From: Dysgonomonas sp. 216
Lineage (GTDB): Bacteria > Bacteroidota > Bacteroidia > Bacteroidales > Dysgonomonadaceae
Reading direction: 5' to 3'
Assembly: GCF_010501065.1 (NCBI RefSeq)
Contig: NZ_QVMM01000011.1
Location: forward strand, 56,190 to 120,189
DNA: 64,000 bases
Shown here one piece after another: positions 44,431 to 53,535 of the stretch. The translations under genes and the position numbers were made by a program. Every line of letters begins with the position of its first letter. Position 1 is the first letter of the stretch. Below the pieces are notes generated by a model. It had not been told where the DNA came from, searched no databases, and saw nothing but the letters and a program-made list of their open reading frames with translations.

Positions 44431-45105
44431 TTATTTTCCTTGTTGAGCGTCTTGTATCATTTTCTCGTTAGGAAGAATGTATACTTCTACACGGCGGTTT
44501 TGTGCACGACCTTGGCTTGTTGAGTTGTCAGCAACAGGTTGAGTAGAACCAAAACCTTGAGATTGCATACGCGATCCTTTAACACCTTTTGATGCTAAGA
44601 AAGAATATACAGCCTGAGCTCTTTTTTCAGACAATGGATTGTTGATAGCATCATTTCCAGTGTTGTCTGTATGTCCGTATATTGATACATCTGTATCAGG
44701 ATTACTAATCAATGATGAAGCAAAACTTGAAAGTGCACTTTGCGAAGCTGTATTCAATGTGCTTGAGTTTGTAGCAAATAGTATACCCGATTCGAATGTA
44801 ACTTTAATAGCTTGTCCATCGTTGATAGATTCTACTTGTGCTCCATTTATAGCTTCAAGTTCTTTCTTTTGTTTGTCCATCTTGTTTCCGATAATGGCTC
44901 CGGCAGATCCACCTACAACGGCACCAATACCTGCACCCCAAGCAGCACCTTTGCCACCACCAATAATAGCACCAATACCTGCACCAAGCGCGCCTCCGGC
45001 ACCTGCGCCAATACCTCCACCTTTAACAGTGTTACTTGCACCACATGCCGATAATAAAATAGTTAAACTAAGAGCTAAAGCTCCTAAAAATGAAAAACGT
45101 TTCAT
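44431..45105 (-). CDS. OmpA family lipoprotein with glycine-zipper segment
   Basis: This 224-residue protein has a lipobox (ILLSACGAS, Cys21), followed by a glycine-zipper region (about 29-76: GIGAGAGGALGAGIGAIIGG repeated), which may insert in or contact the outer membrane. The C-terminal OmpA domain (about 105-218) has VSIYGHTDNTGNDAINNPLS with Asp for diaminopimelate and the QGRAQNRRVEVYI Arg, so it should bind peptidoglycan. The layout resembles E. coli YiaD. It probably anchors the outer membrane to the wall. An open frame on the opposite strand is a shadow of the Gly/Ala-rich codons. Confidence 0.93.
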   Translation of the reverse strand: MKRFSFLGALALSLTILLSACGASNTVKGGGIGAGAGGALGAGIGAIIGGGKGAAWGAGIGAVVGGSAGAIIGNKMDKQKKELEAINGAQVESINDGQAIKVTFESGILFATNSSTLNTASQSALSSFASSLISNPDTDVSIYGHTDNTGNDAINNPLSEKRAQAVYSFLASKGVKGSRMQSQGFGSTQPVADNSTSQGRAQNRRVEVYILPNEKMIQDAQQGK

Positions 45106-45147
45106 AATTTTTTAATTTTTAAATTCAGTTTTGTATTATTTCAAATT

Positions 45148-45474
45148 TTAGTCAAACATTCCAAGCGATTCACAATATTGTAATTCACCTTGCACTACAA
45201 AGTTTATTTCCTCATGTGTGAAGGTGTTTACTTTATCTTTTTGAGCACTTTTTATAACGTATTCGATTAATTCATCTTCGTCAAGCTCAACTATGTCTTC
45301 ATCCGATATGTCATCATTCATGAAGCCCTTTTCATCATAAAAATCATAAATAACATCAATGATATAATTGATATCATTATCTGATAATTTTTCTTTAAGT
45401 TCCTGAGGAATATAATTACGGATGAATTTTACAGCATCATCTTCGTCATACTGAAGTTCGTTGTTATTGCTCAT
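45148..45474 (-). CDS. Small acidic protein of unknown function
   Basis: This 108-residue, strongly acidic protein (theoretical charge well below zero) has no signal or TM. Its sequence is helical (DAVKFIRNYIPQELKEKLSD, INYIIDVIYDFYDEKGFMND, ending FVVQGELQYCESLGMFD). It looks like a conserved Bacteroidales hypothetical, but I know no function. A TATATTTG box at 45587-45594 could start its message, with an AT-rich leader of about 105 nt. OmpA-family gene follows 42 nt downstream and may be co-transcribed. Confidence 0.75.
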   Translation of the reverse strand: MSNNNELQYDEDDAVKFIRNYIPQELKEKLSDNDINYIIDVIYDFYDEKGFMNDDISDEDIVELDEDELIEYVIKSAQKDKVNTFTHEEINFVVQGELQYCESLGMFD

Positions 45475-45586
45475 AGATTATGTTTTATATTCTTATTTTA
45501 TAACTTCACTCTTTTTATATTCTATCTTCTTGATATATATCTAATACTTAGCAATAGTGCGGCATTGGTTTGTGTTGCTAAGCCCA

Positions 45587-45594
45587 CAAATATA
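45587..45594 (-). promoter_or_regulatory. -7 box for the acidic protein and OmpA-family genes
   Basis: TATATTTG on the minus strand, full match to TAnnTTTG, in the gap between topA and the acidic protein gene. No clear -33 element. Confidence 0.45.
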
Positions 45595-45642
45595 ACAAAA
45601 AAGAAATCTTATAGTTCATTTTGTGAAAAAAATCACTATTAA

Positions 45643-48003
45643 TTATTTGCTTTTCGTTTTTGAGCCTGTTCCTTTTTTAGCGGAAGTTTTTTTCTTCCCG
45701 CTACTTTTAGCATCCCCTTCTGCGTTTATAATTTTCATAGCCTCTTCAAATTTGAGTTCCGAAGGATTAGCTGTTTTAGGGATCTTATAATTTTTTTTCT
45801 GATAGGCTATATATGGGCCATATCTACCGTTTAGTATTTGTAAGTCTGTGTCTTCTTCAAAAGTTTTAATTATTTTTTCGCTGTCTTTCTTCCTCTTATC
45901 CAAGATAAGTTCAATTGCTTCGTCTGCCGAAATAGTATAAGGATCGCTGCCTTTGGGTAGTGATACAAATTGACTATTGTGGCGAACATATGGTCCAAAA
46001 CGTCCTATAGCTACAGTCATTTCTTTATTTTCGAATTCTCCCAGCGAGCGAGGTAGCCCAAATAGCTTAAGTGCTTCATCTAATGTTATTGATGAAATTG
46101 ATTGAGATTTTTGCAGACTTGCGAATATGGGTTTTTCTTCCTCATCTTGTGTCCCTATTTGTACCATTGGTCCAAAACGTCCTATTTTCACAGACACTTG
46201 TCGTCCGGTTTTAGGGTCAGTTCCCAAAATTCGTTCTCCTACTTTATGATCTGTTTGTATGTTGATGGCTTCGTCTACAATAGGGTGAAATACTTTATAG
46301 AAGCGATCAATCATTTTAGTCCATTCCTCTTCACCATCAGCAACTTGGTCAAACTCTTTTTCTACACTAGCTGTAAAGTTGTAATCGAGTATGGATGGGA
46401 AGTATTGGATAAGGAAATCATTAACAACTATACCTATATCGGTTGGTATCAGTTTGTTTTTGTCGGCACCGGCTGTTTCTGTTTTTTCTTTGTCTGTAAT
46501 TTTACCGTCCGATAGTGTTAATGTATTGTACCTACGCTCAATACCTTCTATATTTCCTTTTTCTACATACTCACGGTTTTGAATTGTCGAAATTGTAGGT
46601 GCATATGTTGATGGACGACCAATACCCAATTCTTCAAGTTTACGTACTAGTGAGGCTTCGGTATAGCGAGGAGGACGTTGAGTGAAACGTTCAGTTGCTG
46701 TAATTTCTTTCATGTTGAGGCTTTCTTTCTCTTTCATAGGAGGTAAGAGAGCTTCATCTTTTTCGTCATTCTCTTCGTCTGTTCCTTCAAGATATACGTG
46801 TAAGAAACCGTCGAATTTTATAACCTCGCCCACAGCCTGAAATTTAAGATCGGTAACGGGTGATCCTATGTTAACGGTTGTCTTTTCTAATTCGGCATCA
46901 GCCATCTGCGAAGCTATTGTACGCTTCCAGATAAGTTCGTATAGTTTTTTTTCCTGAGCTGTACCTGTTGTTGTATGCTCACTCATATATGTCGGGCGGA
47001 TAGCTTCGTGAGCTTCTTGCGCGCCTTTCGATTTTGTTGAAAATTGACGGCTTTTAATATACTCCTTGCCATATGCACTTTCAACTTCGGCTTTTGACGT
47101 GTTAATAGCTAAGGCTGACAAATTAACAGAGTCGGTACGCATGTAAGTGATTTTACCCGATTCGTACAGTTTTTGAGCCAACATCATTGTTTGTCCCACC
47201 GAATAGCCTAGTTTGCGAGCTGCTTCTTGTTGAAGTGTAGAAGTTGTAAATGGAGGAGCTGGTGATTTTTTTACGGGTTTTTTAGTAATGTCCTCTATCG
47301 TAAAATCACTGCCGTTTAGTTTTTCTAATAAGCTAAGGGCCTCTTCTTTAGTTTTTAACCTTTTATTAAGCTCTGCTTTTATTTCGTAGGTGTTTCCGTT
47401 TTCTTCTTTAGTGAAAATAGCAATAACCCTATATGACACCTCGGTTTTAAAAGCTTCAATTTCGCGTTCGCGCTCTACAATTAACCTTACAGCAACCGAT
47501 TGTACACGTCCGGCCGAGAGTGCAGGTTTTACTTTCTTCCATAATACAGGCGAAAGTTCAAATCCAACAATTCTGTCTAATACTCTTCTGGCTTGTTGGG
47601 CATCTACTAAATTTTTATCTATTTTGCGAGGGTTTTGTACTGCATTTATTATGGCGTCTTTGGTTATTTCGTGAAACACAATCCTTTTAGTGTTTTCGTC
47701 TTTTAAGCCCAACGCATCGAATAAATGCCATGAAATAGCTTCTCCCTCACGGTCTTCATCGGATGCTAACCATACAATATCCGCATCTTTTGCAGCTGAT
47801 TTTAGTTCCGATACAACCTTCTTTTTGTCTGCAGGTATTTCGTATAATGGTTTGTAATTGTGCTCGATGTCTACACCCAAATCTTTCTTTTTAAGATCCC
47901 GTATATGTCCGTAACTAGACATTACCTTAAAATCTTTACCTAAAAATTTTTCTATAGTTTTTGCTTTGGCCGGTGACTCAACGATAACTAGATTTTTTTG
48001 CAT
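45643..48003 (-). CDS. topA: DNA topoisomerase I
   Basis: This type IA topoisomerase relaxes negative supercoils. The start is ATG 48003 (MQKNLVIVESPAKAKTIEKF); the TTG two codons earlier is not needed. The Toprim domain has Glu9 and DEDRE (82-86), and the nucleophile is Tyr287 in SGKITYMRTDSVNLS. Instead of C-terminal Cys4 zinc fingers there are repeated FGPYV-type modules (GRFGPMVQIGTQ, GRFGPYVRHNSQFVSLPKGS, GRYGPYIAYQKKNYKIPKTA), and a Lys/Ser-rich tail KKTSAKKGTGSKTKSK. About 786 residues. It has its own promoter with TACTTTTG at 48066-48073. Confidence 0.97.
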   Translation of the reverse strand: MQKNLVIVESPAKAKTIEKFLGKDFKVMSSYGHIRDLKKKDLGVDIEHNYKPLYEIPADKKKVVSELKSAAKDADIVWLASDEDREGEAISWHLFDALGLKDENTKRIVFHEITKDAIINAVQNPRKIDKNLVDAQQARRVLDRIVGFELSPVLWKKVKPALSAGRVQSVAVRLIVEREREIEAFKTEVSYRVIAIFTKEENGNTYEIKAELNKRLKTKEEALSLLEKLNGSDFTIEDITKKPVKKSPAPPFTTSTLQQEAARKLGYSVGQTMMLAQKLYESGKITYMRTDSVNLSALAINTSKAEVESAYGKEYIKSRQFSTKSKGAQEAHEAIRPTYMSEHTTTGTAQEKKLYELIWKRTIASQMADAELEKTTVNIGSPVTDLKFQAVGEVIKFDGFLHVYLEGTDEENDEKDEALLPPMKEKESLNMKEITATERFTQRPPRYTEASLVRKLEELGIGRPSTYAPTISTIQNREYVEKGNIEGIERRYNTLTLSDGKITDKEKTETAGADKNKLIPTDIGIVVNDFLIQYFPSILDYNFTASVEKEFDQVADGEEEWTKMIDRFYKVFHPIVDEAINIQTDHKVGERILGTDPKTGRQVSVKIGRFGPMVQIGTQDEEEKPIFASLQKSQSISSITLDEALKLFGLPRSLGEFENKEMTVAIGRFGPYVRHNSQFVSLPKGSDPYTISADEAIELILDKRKKDSEKIIKTFEEDTDLQILNGRYGPYIAYQKKNYKIPKTANPSELKFEEAMKIINAEGDAKSSGKKKTSAKKGTGSKTKSK

Positions 48004-48065
48004 AAACAATCATTTTTGTGCTGCAATAAATAAAGCTTGCACATTATATAGCTATTTTTCAACCG

Positions 48066-48073
48066 CAAAAGTA
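48066..48073 (-). promoter_or_regulatory. -7 box of topA
   Basis: TACTTTTG on the minus strand, 63 nt upstream of the topA ATG; full match to TAnnTTTG. Confidence 0.55.
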
Positions 48074-48179
48074 GTAAATTTGTTTTTGAAACCGCATTTT
48101 TTTTTATTTAATACGTTTTTTATTTTAAAAAAACATAGCACTACAATATAAATATTGGAGAATATTCTGTTTGATAAAT

Positions 48180-48205
48180 TTTATAGATTTATAATAATCT
48201 ATAAA
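48180..48205. repeat. Perfect inverted repeat in the topA-copA intergenic region
   Basis: TTTATAGATT and AATCTATAAA, 10-bp arms with a 6-nt spacer. It lies 111 nt upstream of the copper ATPase start. It could be a regulator site or a small hairpin; there is no T run for termination. Confidence 0.5.
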
Positions 48206-48260
48206 CCTACAAGTTATATTGCGGCATCTTATTTGTTATACTTTATTTTGATAATTGAGT

Positions 48261-48283
48261 GTTGATTATTCCAAATTATCAAC
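48261..48283. promoter_or_regulatory. Imperfect palindrome upstream of the copper ATPase, candidate operator
   Basis: GTTGAT...ATCAAC arms; nine of eleven positions pair across a 23-bp site. It ends just before GAACTTTG (48284-48291), which is one base short of a -7 consensus, so a bound regulator would cover the promoter. No regulator gene is adjacent, and the metal response is inferred only from the downstream genes. Confidence 0.45.
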
Positions 48284-48316
48284 GAACTTTGTTTTATTAA
48301 AGTAAGGAGTACACAA

Positions 48317-50548
48317 ATGCAAAACATAGATAAAAATACAGTAAAAAAAACTGTTCCTATTCTTAATATGTCTTGTGCAGCATGCGCAGCCAGCTCTCAA
48401 AAAATCCTTCTCCGTCAGGAAGGGGTTATAAGTGCGTCGGTTAATTTTGCGAATGGTACAGGTATAATTGAATATAATGAAAAGAAAACAAATCTAGAGA
48501 ATCTGAAACAAGCTCTGCAAACAGCTGGTTATGATTTAATGATTGAAGAAGATAATGTTCAGGAAAAACTAGATGAGATAAGCGATCGGAAATATAAACG
48601 ACTAAAAAGGAGAACCGTTTTTGCTATGTTCTTTTCTATACCATTGGTGCTTATTGCAATGATTCCTTCTCTTATGCATATGCCATATGCGAATTATCTT
48701 ATGTGGCTTTTAGCTACTCCCGTATTGTTTATATTCGGGCGTCAATTTTTTATTGGAGCATTAAAACAAGCTGCGAATCGAACTGCTAATATGGATACAC
48801 TGGTTGCACTAAGTTCGGGAGTAGCCTATTTATTCAGTATTTTCAATACATTATACCCTGATTATTGGTTAAGCAAAGGATTGGAATCGCATGTGTATTT
48901 TGAGGCTGCAGCTGTTGTAATCTCTTTTGTGCTATTAGGTAAAATGCTTGAAGAACGAGCGAAAGGAAATACATCGTCTTCTATCCGTAAACTAATGGGG
49001 TTACAGCCTAAAAATGTAACTGTAGTAAAAAATAATGTACAGCAATCTGTACCGATAGAACAAATAACTATAGGTGACCTAATTTTAGCGAAGCCGGGCG
49101 AGAAGATAGCGGTTGACGGCGTTATTGTACAGGGAAATTCGTTTGTTGATGAAAGTATGATTAGTGGAGAGCCTGTTCCTGTTGAAAAGAAAGAGGAAAG
49201 TATTGTTTATTCGGGATCGGTAAATCAGAAGGGGAGCTTTTTGTATAAGGCAGAGAAGGTTGGTGGCGATACATTGCTTTCGCATATAATAAAAATGGTA
49301 CAAGAAGCGCAGGGCAGTAAAGCTCCAGTTCAGAATCTTGTAGATAAGATTGCAAAGGTTTTTGTGCCAATTGTAATCCTTATTGCGCTAGTGAGTTTTG
49401 TAATCTGGTATTTCTTCGGAGGAGAAAATGGCTTTACACAAGGGCTGATGACGATGGTTACGGTTTTGGTAATAGCATGTCCGTGTGCTTTAGGTTTAGC
49501 AACGCCTACTGCTATTATGGTAGGTATAGGCAAAGGAGCGGAAAATGGTACTCTTATTAAAGATGCTGAAAGCCTTGAACTATTGAGGAAAATAGACGTT
49601 GTTCTTTTTGATAAGACAGGAACAATAACCGAAGGTAAGCCTGTTGTAAATGATTTTGTTTGGTTTGTTCAGGAAACTCAGGAGTTGAAAGATATGTTGT
49701 TCAGTATTGAGTCGGCATCAGAGCATCCGTTGGCAGAGGCTATATGTAATTATCTGGGGAAAGATAATAATCTTATTGATAACATTCATGTAAAAAGTGT
49801 TTCCGGACGTGGTATTTCCGGACGATACAACTATAAGAAGTATTTTGTAGGTAATGCAGAAATGGCGAAGGAAGCGGGTATAACAATAGTAGAGGAAGTA
49901 CAGAATGTTATTGACTCGAAAGAAGAGCAGGCAAACACAGTTGTTTTATTTGGCTATAACTTCGAGTTGGTTTGTTTAATTTCTATAGCCGATAAAGTAA
50001 AGAATGCAGCAATATCTGCGGTAAAACAATTGAAAGAATCAGGCATAGATATATATATGCTTACGGGAGATAATGAACATACTGCTCAAGCTGCTGCAAG
50101 AATTGTTGGAATAGAACATTATAAAGCAGGTTTGTTACCAGCCGATAAAGTTGGGGTTGTAAAAGACCTGCAAACTCAAGGTTTAAAAGTTGCAATGGTA
50201 GGCGATGGAATAAACGATAGTGTTGCTTTGGCTCAGGCTGATGTTAGTATTGCAATGGGGCAAGGGAGTGATATTGCGATGGATGTGGCTAAGATAACGA
50301 TAGTGTCTAACGACTTAGTGCGTATTCCGCAGGCTATACGTTTGTCGGAATATACTGTGCGAACAATAAAGCAAAACCTGTTTTGGGCATTTATTTATAA
50401 TCTGATAGGAATACCAATCGCGGCAGGGGGACTTTACCCTGTTCTGGGTTTTATGCTTAACCCAATGCTTGCCGGTGCAGCTATGGCTTTGAGCAGTGTT
50501 AGTGTGGTAACTAATAGTTTAAGATTGAGATATGTAAACTTAAAATAA
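48317..50548 (+). CDS. copA: Copper-exporting P1B-type ATPase
   Basis: This 743-residue heavy-metal ATPase has one N-terminal HMA domain with NMSCAACAAS (Cys20, Cys23), then eight predicted TM helices. The transmembrane metal site is CPC (about 388-390, VIACPCALGLATPTA), typical of Cu(I). The phosphorylation site is FDKTGTITEG (Asp about 431), TGDNEHTA and GDGINDSVALAQADVSIAMG are the ATP and hinge motifs, and the SEHPLAEAI His-Pro motif is present. It exports cytosolic Cu(I). A small copper chaperone gene follows after 6 nt. Confidence 0.95.
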   Translation: MQNIDKNTVKKTVPILNMSCAACAASSQKILLRQEGVISASVNFANGTGIIEYNEKKTNLENLKQALQTAGYDLMIEEDNVQEKLDEISDRKYKRLKRRTVFAMFFSIPLVLIAMIPSLMHMPYANYLMWLLATPVLFIFGRQFFIGALKQAANRTANMDTLVALSSGVAYLFSIFNTLYPDYWLSKGLESHVYFEAAAVVISFVLLGKMLEERAKGNTSSSIRKLMGLQPKNVTVVKNNVQQSVPIEQITIGDLILAKPGEKIAVDGVIVQGNSFVDESMISGEPVPVEKKEESIVYSGSVNQKGSFLYKAEKVGGDTLLSHIIKMVQEAQGSKAPVQNLVDKIAKVFVPIVILIALVSFVIWYFFGGENGFTQGLMTMVTVLVIACPCALGLATPTAIMVGIGKGAENGTLIKDAESLELLRKIDVVLFDKTGTITEGKPVVNDFVWFVQETQELKDMLFSIESASEHPLAEAICNYLGKDNNLIDNIHVKSVSGRGISGRYNYKKYFVGNAEMAKEAGITIVEEVQNVIDSKEEQANTVVLFGYNFELVCLISIADKVKNAAISAVKQLKESGIDIYMLTGDNEHTAQAAARIVGIEHYKAGLLPADKVGVVKDLQTQGLKVAMVGDGINDSVALAQADVSIAMGQGSDIAMDVAKITIVSNDLVRIPQAIRLSEYTVRTIKQNLFWAFIYNLIGIPIAAGGLYPVLGFMLNPMLAGAAMALSSVSVVTNSLRLRYVNLK

Positions 50549-50554
50549 AAAGGC

Positions 50555-50767
50555 ATGAAAGAAACATATAAATTTAAAACTACAATAAATTGTGGTGGAT
50601 GTGTGGCACGGGTTACTCCGGCTTTGAATAAGATTGAGGGTATTGATTCGTGGAATGTGGATACTTCCAATCCTGATAAAATTCTAACAGTGGAAGCTAA
50701 TGGGGCTACCGAACAGCAAATAATATCGTCTGTGCAGGCTCTAGGTTTTGATATTGAAAAGATATAA
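50555..50767 (+). CDS. Small heavy-metal-associated (HMA) domain protein, CopZ-like
   Basis: This 70-residue ferredoxin-like HMA domain has metal-binding CxxC at Cys13 and Cys16 (TINCGGCVARVTPALNKIEG), ending SSVQALGFDIEKI. It resembles CopZ copper chaperones that hand Cu(I) to the ATPase encoded directly upstream. The loop has Gly-Gly between the Cys residues and lacks the Met of the usual MxCxxC. Confidence 0.9.
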   Translation: MKETYKFKTTINCGGCVARVTPALNKIEGIDSWNVDTSNPDKILTVEANGATEQQIISSVQALGFDIEKI

Positions 50768-50927
50768 CATCTTATAAAAAAATAGAGGTTATCTGCATTT
50801 GATAGATTTGCTTTTAGAATATTGAATTATTCTCTAAAAAAAATAGCAGAATTGGAGGAAAATGGCGGTTGTTGCTTTTGTATTAGAAAAAAACGGAATA
50901 AAATTTTCTTTATATGCATAAATCAAC

Positions 50928-50935
50928 TATTTTTG
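50928..50935 (+). promoter_or_regulatory. -7 box of the TPR membrane protein gene
   Basis: TATTTTTG, full match to TAnnTTTG, 43 nt before the ATG at 50979. Confidence 0.55.
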
Positions 50936-50978
50936 CGCCAGCGAAAATACGTCAAATTAAAAATAAACATAGTTTAAT

Positions 50979-51686
50979 ATGTCATCAAAGAAGAAACAAG
51001 AGATAGCGAAAGAACAGAAAGACTGGGAGAGCATAGGCGAAGCAGTTGTAACTTCAGAACGTTTTATCGAAAAACATCAAAAACAAATATTTATTGGAGT
51101 TATAGCCATTTTGGTTATTGTGGGTTTAGTATGGGCATATGATGCTTTGTATGTAAAACCTAAAACAGAAGAAGCTCAAGTGGCTATGTTTAAAGGAGAA
51201 TCTTATTTCCGAGCAAATCAAGACACATTGGCTCTTTACGGAGATGGTAGAGACTTTATCGGTTTTGAAGCTATTGCCGAAGAGTATGGTTCGACCAAAG
51301 CAGGAAACCTTGCTAAATATTACGCCGGTGTATCAAATTTTCGTATAGGAAAATATGCAGAGGCTATATCTTTCTTGAATTCGTATAACGGAGATGATGT
51401 GGTGGTTGCTTATGTAGCTAAAGGAATTATAGGAAGCTGTTATGTAAATACAGGAAAGCTTGAAGAGGGTGCGAAGTTTTTTATAGAAGCAGCTAAGGGT
51501 GCTAACGATAACTTAATTTCGCCTAACTACTACATGAAAGCAGTATCAGTGTACCGTGACCTGAAAAACTACGATAAAGTAATTGAATTAGGTAATATTA
51601 TACGTAATCAATATATGAACTCGTACGAAGCTATGAATATTGTTAAATATATTGATGAGGCTCAAGTATTAAAAGGAGCACAATAA
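50979..51686 (+). CDS. Single-pass membrane protein with TPR-like domain (YfgM-like)
   Basis: This 235-residue protein has a basic cytoplasmic N-terminus, one TM helix (about 36-56, IFIGVIAILVIVGLVWAYDA) and a helical extracytoplasmic part with TPR-like pairs (LAKYYAGVSNFRIGKYAEAI, GIIGSCYVNTGKLEEGAKFF, SVYRDLKNYDKVIELGNIIR). The layout resembles YfgM/TPR_21 proteins, which associate with the SecYEG/PpiD translocon. Monocistronic, with promoter and terminator visible. Confidence 0.85.
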   Translation: MSSKKKQEIAKEQKDWESIGEAVVTSERFIEKHQKQIFIGVIAILVIVGLVWAYDALYVKPKTEEAQVAMFKGESYFRANQDTLALYGDGRDFIGFEAIAEEYGSTKAGNLAKYYAGVSNFRIGKYAEAISFLNSYNGDDVVVAYVAKGIIGSCYVNTGKLEEGAKFFIEAAKGANDNLISPNYYMKAVSVYRDLKNYDKVIELGNIIRNQYMNSYEAMNIVKYIDEAQVLKGAQ

Positions 51687-51710
51687 AAAGATAACTACAG
51701 ATAAAATATG

Positions 51711-51745
51711 AAAAATCCGCTTTTGTTATAAAGGCGGATTTTTTT
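51711..51745 (+). terminator. Terminator between the TPR protein gene and ribH
   Basis: AAAATCCGC pairs with GCGGATTTT, extended by TTT/AAA with one bulge, followed by a run of T. It lies 25 nt after the stop. Confidence 0.85.
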
Positions 51746-51798
51746 ATTACCACAGATATTTAAGACCGAGAGTTTTCGCATATACCGATAGTATTTTC

Positions 51799-51806
51799 TA
51801 TTTTTG
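51799..51806 (+). promoter_or_regulatory. -7 box of ribH
   Basis: TATTTTTG, full consensus match, 26 nt before the ATG at 51833. Confidence 0.55.
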
Positions 51807-51832
51807 TATCAATAATTGTAAAAACTATAATA

Positions 51833-52324
51833 ATGGCTACAGCTTATCATAATTTATCGTCGTACGATCCGGAGAGTGTTCCTAATGGAAAAGATATGAA
51901 AATTGGAATAGTAGTTTCGGAGTGGAACGAAAATATAACAAAAGCTTTACTCGATGGGGCATATAAAACATTGGTGAAACATGGAGTTAAAGAAGAAAAT
52001 ATTATTATCGATTTTGTTCCCGGAAGTTTCGAGCTGGTTTTTGGGGCTCGTTATTTAGTAGAACAAAAGGATATTGATGCTGTAATAGCATTAGGATCTG
52101 TAGTAAGAGGCGATACTCCGCATTTTGATTATGTTTGTAGTGGAGTTACACAAGGAATCACAGATTTAAACAGAATGTATGATATCCCATTCATTTTCGG
52201 GTTGTTAACTACTGATACTATGCAGCAAGCTAAGGATAGGGCAGGAGGTATGCATGGCAATAAAGGTGATGAATGTGCAATTACTGCAATAAAAATGATT
52301 GATTTTGTTTGCAGGAATAAATAA
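51833..52324 (+). CDS. ribH: 6,7-dimethyl-8-ribityllumazine synthase
   Basis: RibH condenses a ribityl-aminouracil with dihydroxybutanone phosphate in riboflavin synthesis. The 163 residues show the family motifs [36 protein letters not shown] (phosphate binding and catalytic His), [20 protein letters not shown] and [14 protein letters not shown]. It stands alone in this window, directly upstream of the tRNA-Tyr promoter. Confidence 0.96.
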   Translation: MATAYHNLSSYDPESVPNGKDMKIGIVVSEWNENITKALLDGAYKTLVKHGVKEENIIIDFVPGSFELVFGARYLVEQKDIDAVIALGSVVRGDTPHFDYVCSGVTQGITDLNRMYDIPFIFGLLTTDTMQQAKDRAGGMHGNKGDECAITAIKMIDFVCRNK

Positions 52325-52339
52325 TATTTTTTATCTTTG
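52308..52339 (+). promoter_or_regulatory. Promoter of the tRNA-Tyr/tRNA-Gly unit
   Basis: TTTG at 52308-52311 inside the ribH 3' end, 20 nt, then TATCTTTG at 52332-52339. Transcription would start just before the tRNA. Confidence 0.7.
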
Positions 52340-52356
52340 CATCGCAATTAACAAAA

Positions 52357-52439
52357 GGGCAGTTACCAAAGTGGCCAACTGGGGCTGACTGTAACTCAGC
52401 TGACTTACGTCTTCGGAGGTTCGAATCCTTCACTGCCCA
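52357..52439 (+). tRNA. tRNA-Tyr (anticodon GTA)
   Basis: A class II tRNA with acceptor stem GGGCAGT/ACTGCCC, anticodon stem GCTGA/TCAGC holding loop CTGTAAC (GTA), an extended variable arm and TTCGAAT in the T loop. Discriminator A; CCA is not encoded. Confidence 0.95.
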
Positions 52440-52447
52440 CTAAAATT

Positions 52448-52520
52448 GCGGAAGTAGCTCAGTTGATAGAGCATTAGCCTTCCAAGCTGAGGGTCGCGGG
52501 TTTGAGCCCCGTCTTCCGCT
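52448..52520 (+). tRNA. tRNA-Gly (anticodon TCC)
   Basis: Acceptor GCGGAAG/CTTCCGC, anticodon loop CTTCCAA (TCC), T loop TTTGAGC. Discriminator T; CCA not encoded. It lies 8 nt after tRNA-Tyr and ends in a shared terminator. Confidence 0.95.
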
Positions 52521-52526
52521 CTTAAG

Positions 52527-52560
52527 AAAAAGCTGTCCCCGAAAGAGGACAGCTTTTTTT
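52527..52560 (+). terminator. Terminator of the tRNA-Tyr/Gly unit
   Basis: AAAAAGCTGTCC pairs with GGACAGCTTTTTTT across an 8-nt loop. It could also serve the converging glycosyltransferase gene, since A and T tracts flank both sides. Confidence 0.9.
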
Positions 52561-52563
52561 GTA

Positions 52564-53487
52564 TTAAAACTTCGCGTCTTTTTTGTTATATAATCTGGTG
52601 CTTTTTCGCATTATCCTGAATGGATTTATATGTAAATAGTAAAGTATATAGGATAAATAAAGTATGACAGAATGTTTTCGGTGCCCGATGTTTTTAGCCT
52701 GATTAGCATTTATTTTTGTCATACGCAATAGCTTACGGTAAGTGTTTTTCTTATATTTATTACCAGTCTCGTTATTGAATATATCGAAGAGATATGACAG
52801 GGAAAGTGTTAGAAACATAGGCGTGAATTTTAATGACATGCCTTCGGTATGTTTTCTGTAGACCGACATGCTATCTTTCATGTATCCTACTTTACCATGA
52901 AGTGCAACTAGTAATTGTATTACATAGTCCTGATTATATATTGTGTTGAAATTATCGTTTGTTTGGAAAGCATTCCTTCGGAACAATATGGATGCAGTCA
53001 TAATAGCCCAGTCGTATTCAATAACGTTTTCTATGGTAAAAACACTTTGGTTGAGAGGGGGCATTTTTCTAAGTTCGATTCCGTACCATAACATATCCAC
53101 ATTGTGTGAACTCATTGCAAAATCGGGATTGTTTTCCAGAAAATCTACTTGCTTTTGTAATTTAGTCGAATCCGACCAATAATCATCACCTTCGCAGATG
53201 GCTATATATTTTTCTTTTCCCGCGGCTATGGTTTGCGCAAAGTTTTTTCTTAGCCCCAGATTTATATCCTGTAATAATAGTGTTATTTTATCGGGATGCT
53301 TTTCTTTGTACTCAAGACATATTGTTCTGGTACGGTCTGTGCTGCAATCTTCGCCAATATATATCATTACCGGGAAATTGGTCTCCTGCATTAATATTCC
53401 GTCTAAAGCTTCAGCTATATATGCCTCGTGATTGTGTGTCATAACACATACGGCAACCGATACGGGTGTTTGAGTTTGTGTATTCAT
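52564..53487 (-). CDS. Family 2 glycosyltransferase
   Basis: This 307-residue GT-A fold enzyme has VSVAVCVMTHNHEAYIAEAL at the N-terminus, IGEDCSTDRTRTICLEY, and the DxD-type EGDDYWSD that binds the nucleotide-sugar metal. The C-terminal 80 residues are basic and helical, possibly membrane-associated. It is the only sugar-transfer gene here, with no polysaccharide cluster around it, so donor and acceptor cannot be predicted. Confidence 0.9.
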   Translation of the reverse strand: MNTQTQTPVSVAVCVMTHNHEAYIAEALDGILMQETNFPVMIYIGEDCSTDRTRTICLEYKEKHPDKITLLLQDINLGLRKNFAQTIAAGKEKYIAICEGDDYWSDSTKLQKQVDFLENNPDFAMSSHNVDMLWYGIELRKMPPLNQSVFTIENVIEYDWAIMTASILFRRNAFQTNDNFNTIYNQDYVIQLLVALHGKVGYMKDSMSVYRKHTEGMSLKFTPMFLTLSLSYLFDIFNNETGNKYKKNTYRKLLRMTKINANQAKNIGHRKHSVILYLSYILYYLHINPFRIMRKSTRLYNKKDAKF

Positions 53488-53535
53488 TGTTTATTTTTGT
53501 TTTTCGCTCAATATAAAATTAAAGGTAACATTTTC

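Noticed and set aside
44639..45115. 158-codon plus-strand frame opposite the OmpA-family gene
   Set aside because: Its Pro/Ala-rich sequence is the mirror of the glycine zipper; the minus-strand gene has lipobox and OmpA motifs.
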